Source: CAUZIB01 sp963578805 (lineage in GTDB: Bacteria > Acidobacteriota > Vicinamibacteria > Vicinamibacterales > UBA8438). From it: a stretch of 64,000 bases of DNA. The translations under genes were made by a program, and so were the position numbers. The notes below the pieces were generated by a model, which worked only from the letters and a program-made list of their open reading frames with translations, searched no databases and was not told where the DNA came from. This document shows positions 62,027 through 64,000 of this stretch, one piece after another. Numbering within the stretch: position 1 is the stretch's first letter; every line of letters starts with the position of its first letter. Where the stretch lies: contig CAUZDY010000016.1 in NCBI GenBank assembly GCA_963578805.1, positions 1 to 64,000 of the forward strand, given 5' to 3'.

Positions 62027-62279
62027 CTTAGTCTCCGACGGTCGGCGGACGACCGAGCTACCCACATAACACGCCTGCCTGGTCGGCCTGTGTTGATAAG
62101 CAGCTAAAGAGCGGCGTGCCGCTATTTAGCAATGTCCAGAGTGCGACACGCCAGCGAGGGAGGTTGAGGTTGACACACAACCCTTCGGCACACCGAGGAC
62201 ATCCCGAGAGTGTGAAGGGCGACGGTCGACGGTCGGCGGTCAAGGTATGCCGCACTCGGGACACTGGACCCATTCAATA
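62027..62279. other. intergenic stretch before glnD
   Basis: The 253 bases contain no convincing frame. GACGGTC-like heptamers recur (near 62036 and three times near 62221-62240). No promoter or terminator of known type was recognised. Confidence 0.4.
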
Positions 62280-64000
62280 ATGCCCTCCGAGCCCCAAGCG
62301 TCAACCCCTGCAGCGGGCGTCGCATTGTCGCTTCAGGACGAGCTTAAATACGCACGCGAGGAGCTGGTGGAACAAACCCGCACAGCTAGCGGTGGAATCC
62401 TTGCCGTCCGACGCTACTCTGATCGCCTCGATGAGCTGCTCCGGCGCATTCACATCGGGGCCTGCGGCCTAACCCAGACGCCTCATGCACTCGTGGCCAT
62501 CGGTGGCTACGGCAGAAGACAGATGTCCTTGTATTCTGACGTGGACCTGCTCATAGTATTCGCCGGACCCGTTGGTGCAGCTGAGGAGCGCTTTCTCAAA
62601 TCGATGCTGCATCCCCTTTGGGATCTGCGGCTCGATGTCGGACACCACATTCGGGAACTCTCCGACGTAACGACCGTTGATCGCGACAACCCTGAGTATC
62701 TGGTTGCCCTTCTTGACGCCCGGTTCATAGACGGTGACAAGAATATGTTTGGTGCGTTCTCCGACGCCTGCCTTAAACAGGGCACGGCGTGGCAGGCGCC
62801 GACTCTCGAGTCGCTACAGGGTCTCATCACGCGACGTCACTCCCAGTTCAACCACACCCTCTATCACCTGGAACCTGACGTCAAGAACGTACCCGGTGGA
62901 CTCCGAGACGTTGCGGCTGCGCGGATGCTGCAACGTCTAACACGACCAGATCTGCCGCCAGTCTTCGCAGTGGGCCGGCTAGCGGAGGCCGAGGACTTCA
63001 TGTTGCGGATCCGTTCCATTCTCCACCTCGAACGCGGGCGCAACCTCAATGTTTTAACTCACGAGCTCCAGGAAACAGCGGCGTCAGCGTTCGGACTTCA
63101 GAATTCTGCTCCTCAACGACGGGTTGAAACGCTGATGAGCACCTACTTTCACCACGCCCGCATCGTCAGCCGTTCTCTTGACGTCTCGTTGAAGTCCCTG
63201 AGGCCTCCACCCGAGACGAAACTGGTAGCCATCGGTCACGACCTGATCAGATGGGGTAACGAAGTCTCGTTTGACGACGGCACTCGCGCATCGTTGCGCC
63301 CCGCTAAGTGGCTGGCGGCCTTCGAGAGCGCGCTTGACGAAAACTGCGGCGTCTCCTCACAGGTCTTGACCTGTATCGAACGGCACGGCGACCGGTATTC
63401 GCCGGAACGGTTTTTCCCGACGGAGGAGGAGCGGGATCGGTTACTACGCATCCTCAGACCGAGGCCAGGGCTCTACGCTCGGCTGTCAGAGATGCACGCC
63501 AGTGGCCTGCTAGGCCGGATGTTTCCAGAATTTCAGAGAATTTACTGCCACGTTATCCGCGACTTCTATCACAAATTCACCGTCGACGAGCACACGCTTC
63601 GGACCATACGAAACCTTGAATCGTTATGTGATCCCACCGCGCCAAGCCGGAAACGTTTTGGAGACCTGCTAGCAGAGCTGCATGCCCCAGAGTTACTCGT
63701 CCTCTCGCTAATTTTTCACGACGTTGGAAAGTGGACCAACAAGAACCACGCGGAGGAAAGTGTGCGGATGGCACTCGGAGCGCTGCGGCGGATTCGACTC
63801 CCAGAGCCCGACATCACGACCGTAGTGTTTCTCATCCGGCATCACTTGCAGATGTCGACCGCAGCGTTTCGCCGCGATGCCGATGACCCCGATGTGGTTC
63901 GAGGCTTTGCGAAGCTCGTCGGAACAGAGGAGCGGCTAAAACTTCTTTGTTTGCTGACACTTGTGGATGTAGAGGCTGTTGGTTCTGGCGTCATGACGCC
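62280..64000 (+). CDS. glnD: bifunctional uridylyltransferase/uridylyl-removing enzyme GlnD (partial, runs off the window)
   Basis: The first 573 codons of GlnD are present. The nucleotidyltransferase site is AIGGYGRRQMSLYSDVDLLIVF, followed by DVKNVPGGLRD. The HD domain of the uridylyl-removing part carries LIFHDVGKWTNKNHAEESV and RHHLQMS. The two C-terminal ACT domains are expected beyond the window. ATG 62280 is used; an in-frame ATG at 62247 is possible. GlnD would uridylylate the PII protein encoded just upstream (Tyr51). Confidence 0.93.
   Translation, partial: MPSEPQASTPAAGVALSLQDELKYAREELVEQTRTASGGILAVRRYSDRLDELLRRIHIGACGLTQTPHALVAIGGYGRRQMSLYSDVDLLIVFAGPVGAAEERFLKSMLHPLWDLRLDVGHHIRELSDVTTVDRDNPEYLVALLDARFIDGDKNMFGAFSDACLKQGTAWQAPTLESLQGLITRRHSQFNHTLYHLEPDVKNVPGGLRDVAAARMLQRLTRPDLPPVFAVGRLAEAEDFMLRIRSILHLERGRNLNVLTHELQETAASAFGLQNSAPQRRVETLMSTYFHHARIVSRSLDVSLKSLRPPPETKLVAIGHDLIRWGNEVSFDDGTRASLRPAKWLAAFESALDENCGVSSQVLTCIERHGDRYSPERFFPTEEERDRLLRILRPRPGLYARLSEMHASGLLGRMFPEFQRIYCHVIRDFYHKFTVDEHTLRTIRNLESLCDPTAPSRKRFGDLLAELHAPELLVLSLIFHDVGKWTNKNHAEESVRMALGALRRIRLPEPDITTVVFLIRHHLQMSTAAFRRDADDPDVVRGFAKLVGTEERLKLLCLLTLVDVEAVGSGVMT

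Overview
The window looks like a chromosome segment of an acidobacterium, possibly a Vicinamibacteria-type lineage. The signs are an Oar-like TonB receptor with an N-terminal carboxypeptidase-regulatory domain, PQQ-type beta-propeller proteins opening with a WRGP motif, DUF4202, DUF2277, DUF6526 and DUF4399 proteins, and a long sulfite reductase. Base composition is fairly GC-rich and GTG/TTG starts are frequent. This placement is inferred from gene content. No rRNA, tRNA, CRISPR array, insertion sequence or prophage was seen.

Layout. 0-5.5 kb: Nudix hydrolase and a type IIA topoisomerase pair (A then B), with a small divergent gene between them. 5.6-11.2 kb: TonB receptor, iron alcohol dehydrogenase, beta-propeller protein. 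11.2-16.5 kb: a compact set of a HemN-like radical SAM enzyme, a chorismate-lyase-like protein, a flavoprotein with the halogenase WxWxIP motif, a hot-dog thioesterase, a PaaK-like CoA ligase and a frameshifted VOC gene. It is followed by a TAXI-type TRAP transporter (16.5-19.5 kb). 19.5-20.5 kb: a mostly non-coding stretch with inverted repeats, a tiny ORF and a DUF2277 gene whose start codon reads ATA. 20.5-21.9 kb: enolase. 21.9-34.9 kb, minus strand: Na+/solute symporter, beta-propeller protein, oligopeptidase B, ABC exporter, an aldehyde dehydrogenase/DUF4399/EhpF-like adenylating enzyme trio, and pterin carbinolamine dehydratase. 35-37.9 kb: DUF6526, a dienoyl-CoA-reductase-like SDR, a BASS transporter, DUF4202. 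37.9-41.2 kb: sulfate activation (Sat-CysC, interrupted by one in-frame TGA), CysQ and a sulfotransferase. 41.2-46.5 kb: two alkaline-phosphatase-superfamily proteins, a small RHH-like protein and a membrane protein. 46.5-52.1 kb: the sulfate-reduction operon. 52.2-64 kb: a nitrogen block of LysR regulator, gltB, gltD, a sigma-54 activator, PII and the start of glnD.

The strongest regulatory finding lies in front of the sulfate-reduction operon. A 34-codon leader ORF with four consecutive Cys codons is followed by a textbook intrinsic terminator, and the RNA can form competing hairpins. This is the architecture of a cysteine-responsive ribosome attenuator. The reductase of this operon carries the cysteines of an APS reductase, so PAPS from CysC would be free for the sulfotransferase, with CysQ recycling PAP. 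In the nitrogen block a near-consensus -24/-12 promoter precedes the PII gene, just downstream of a sigma-54 activator gene.

The best candidate for an undescribed pathway is the 11.2-16.5 kb set, which reads as a chorismate-to-hydroxybenzoyl-thioester module. Several genes carry single-site lesions (VOC gene, Sat-CysC, a small exported protein, the DUF2277 start). Real decay, recoding and consensus error cannot be told apart from this sequence alone.
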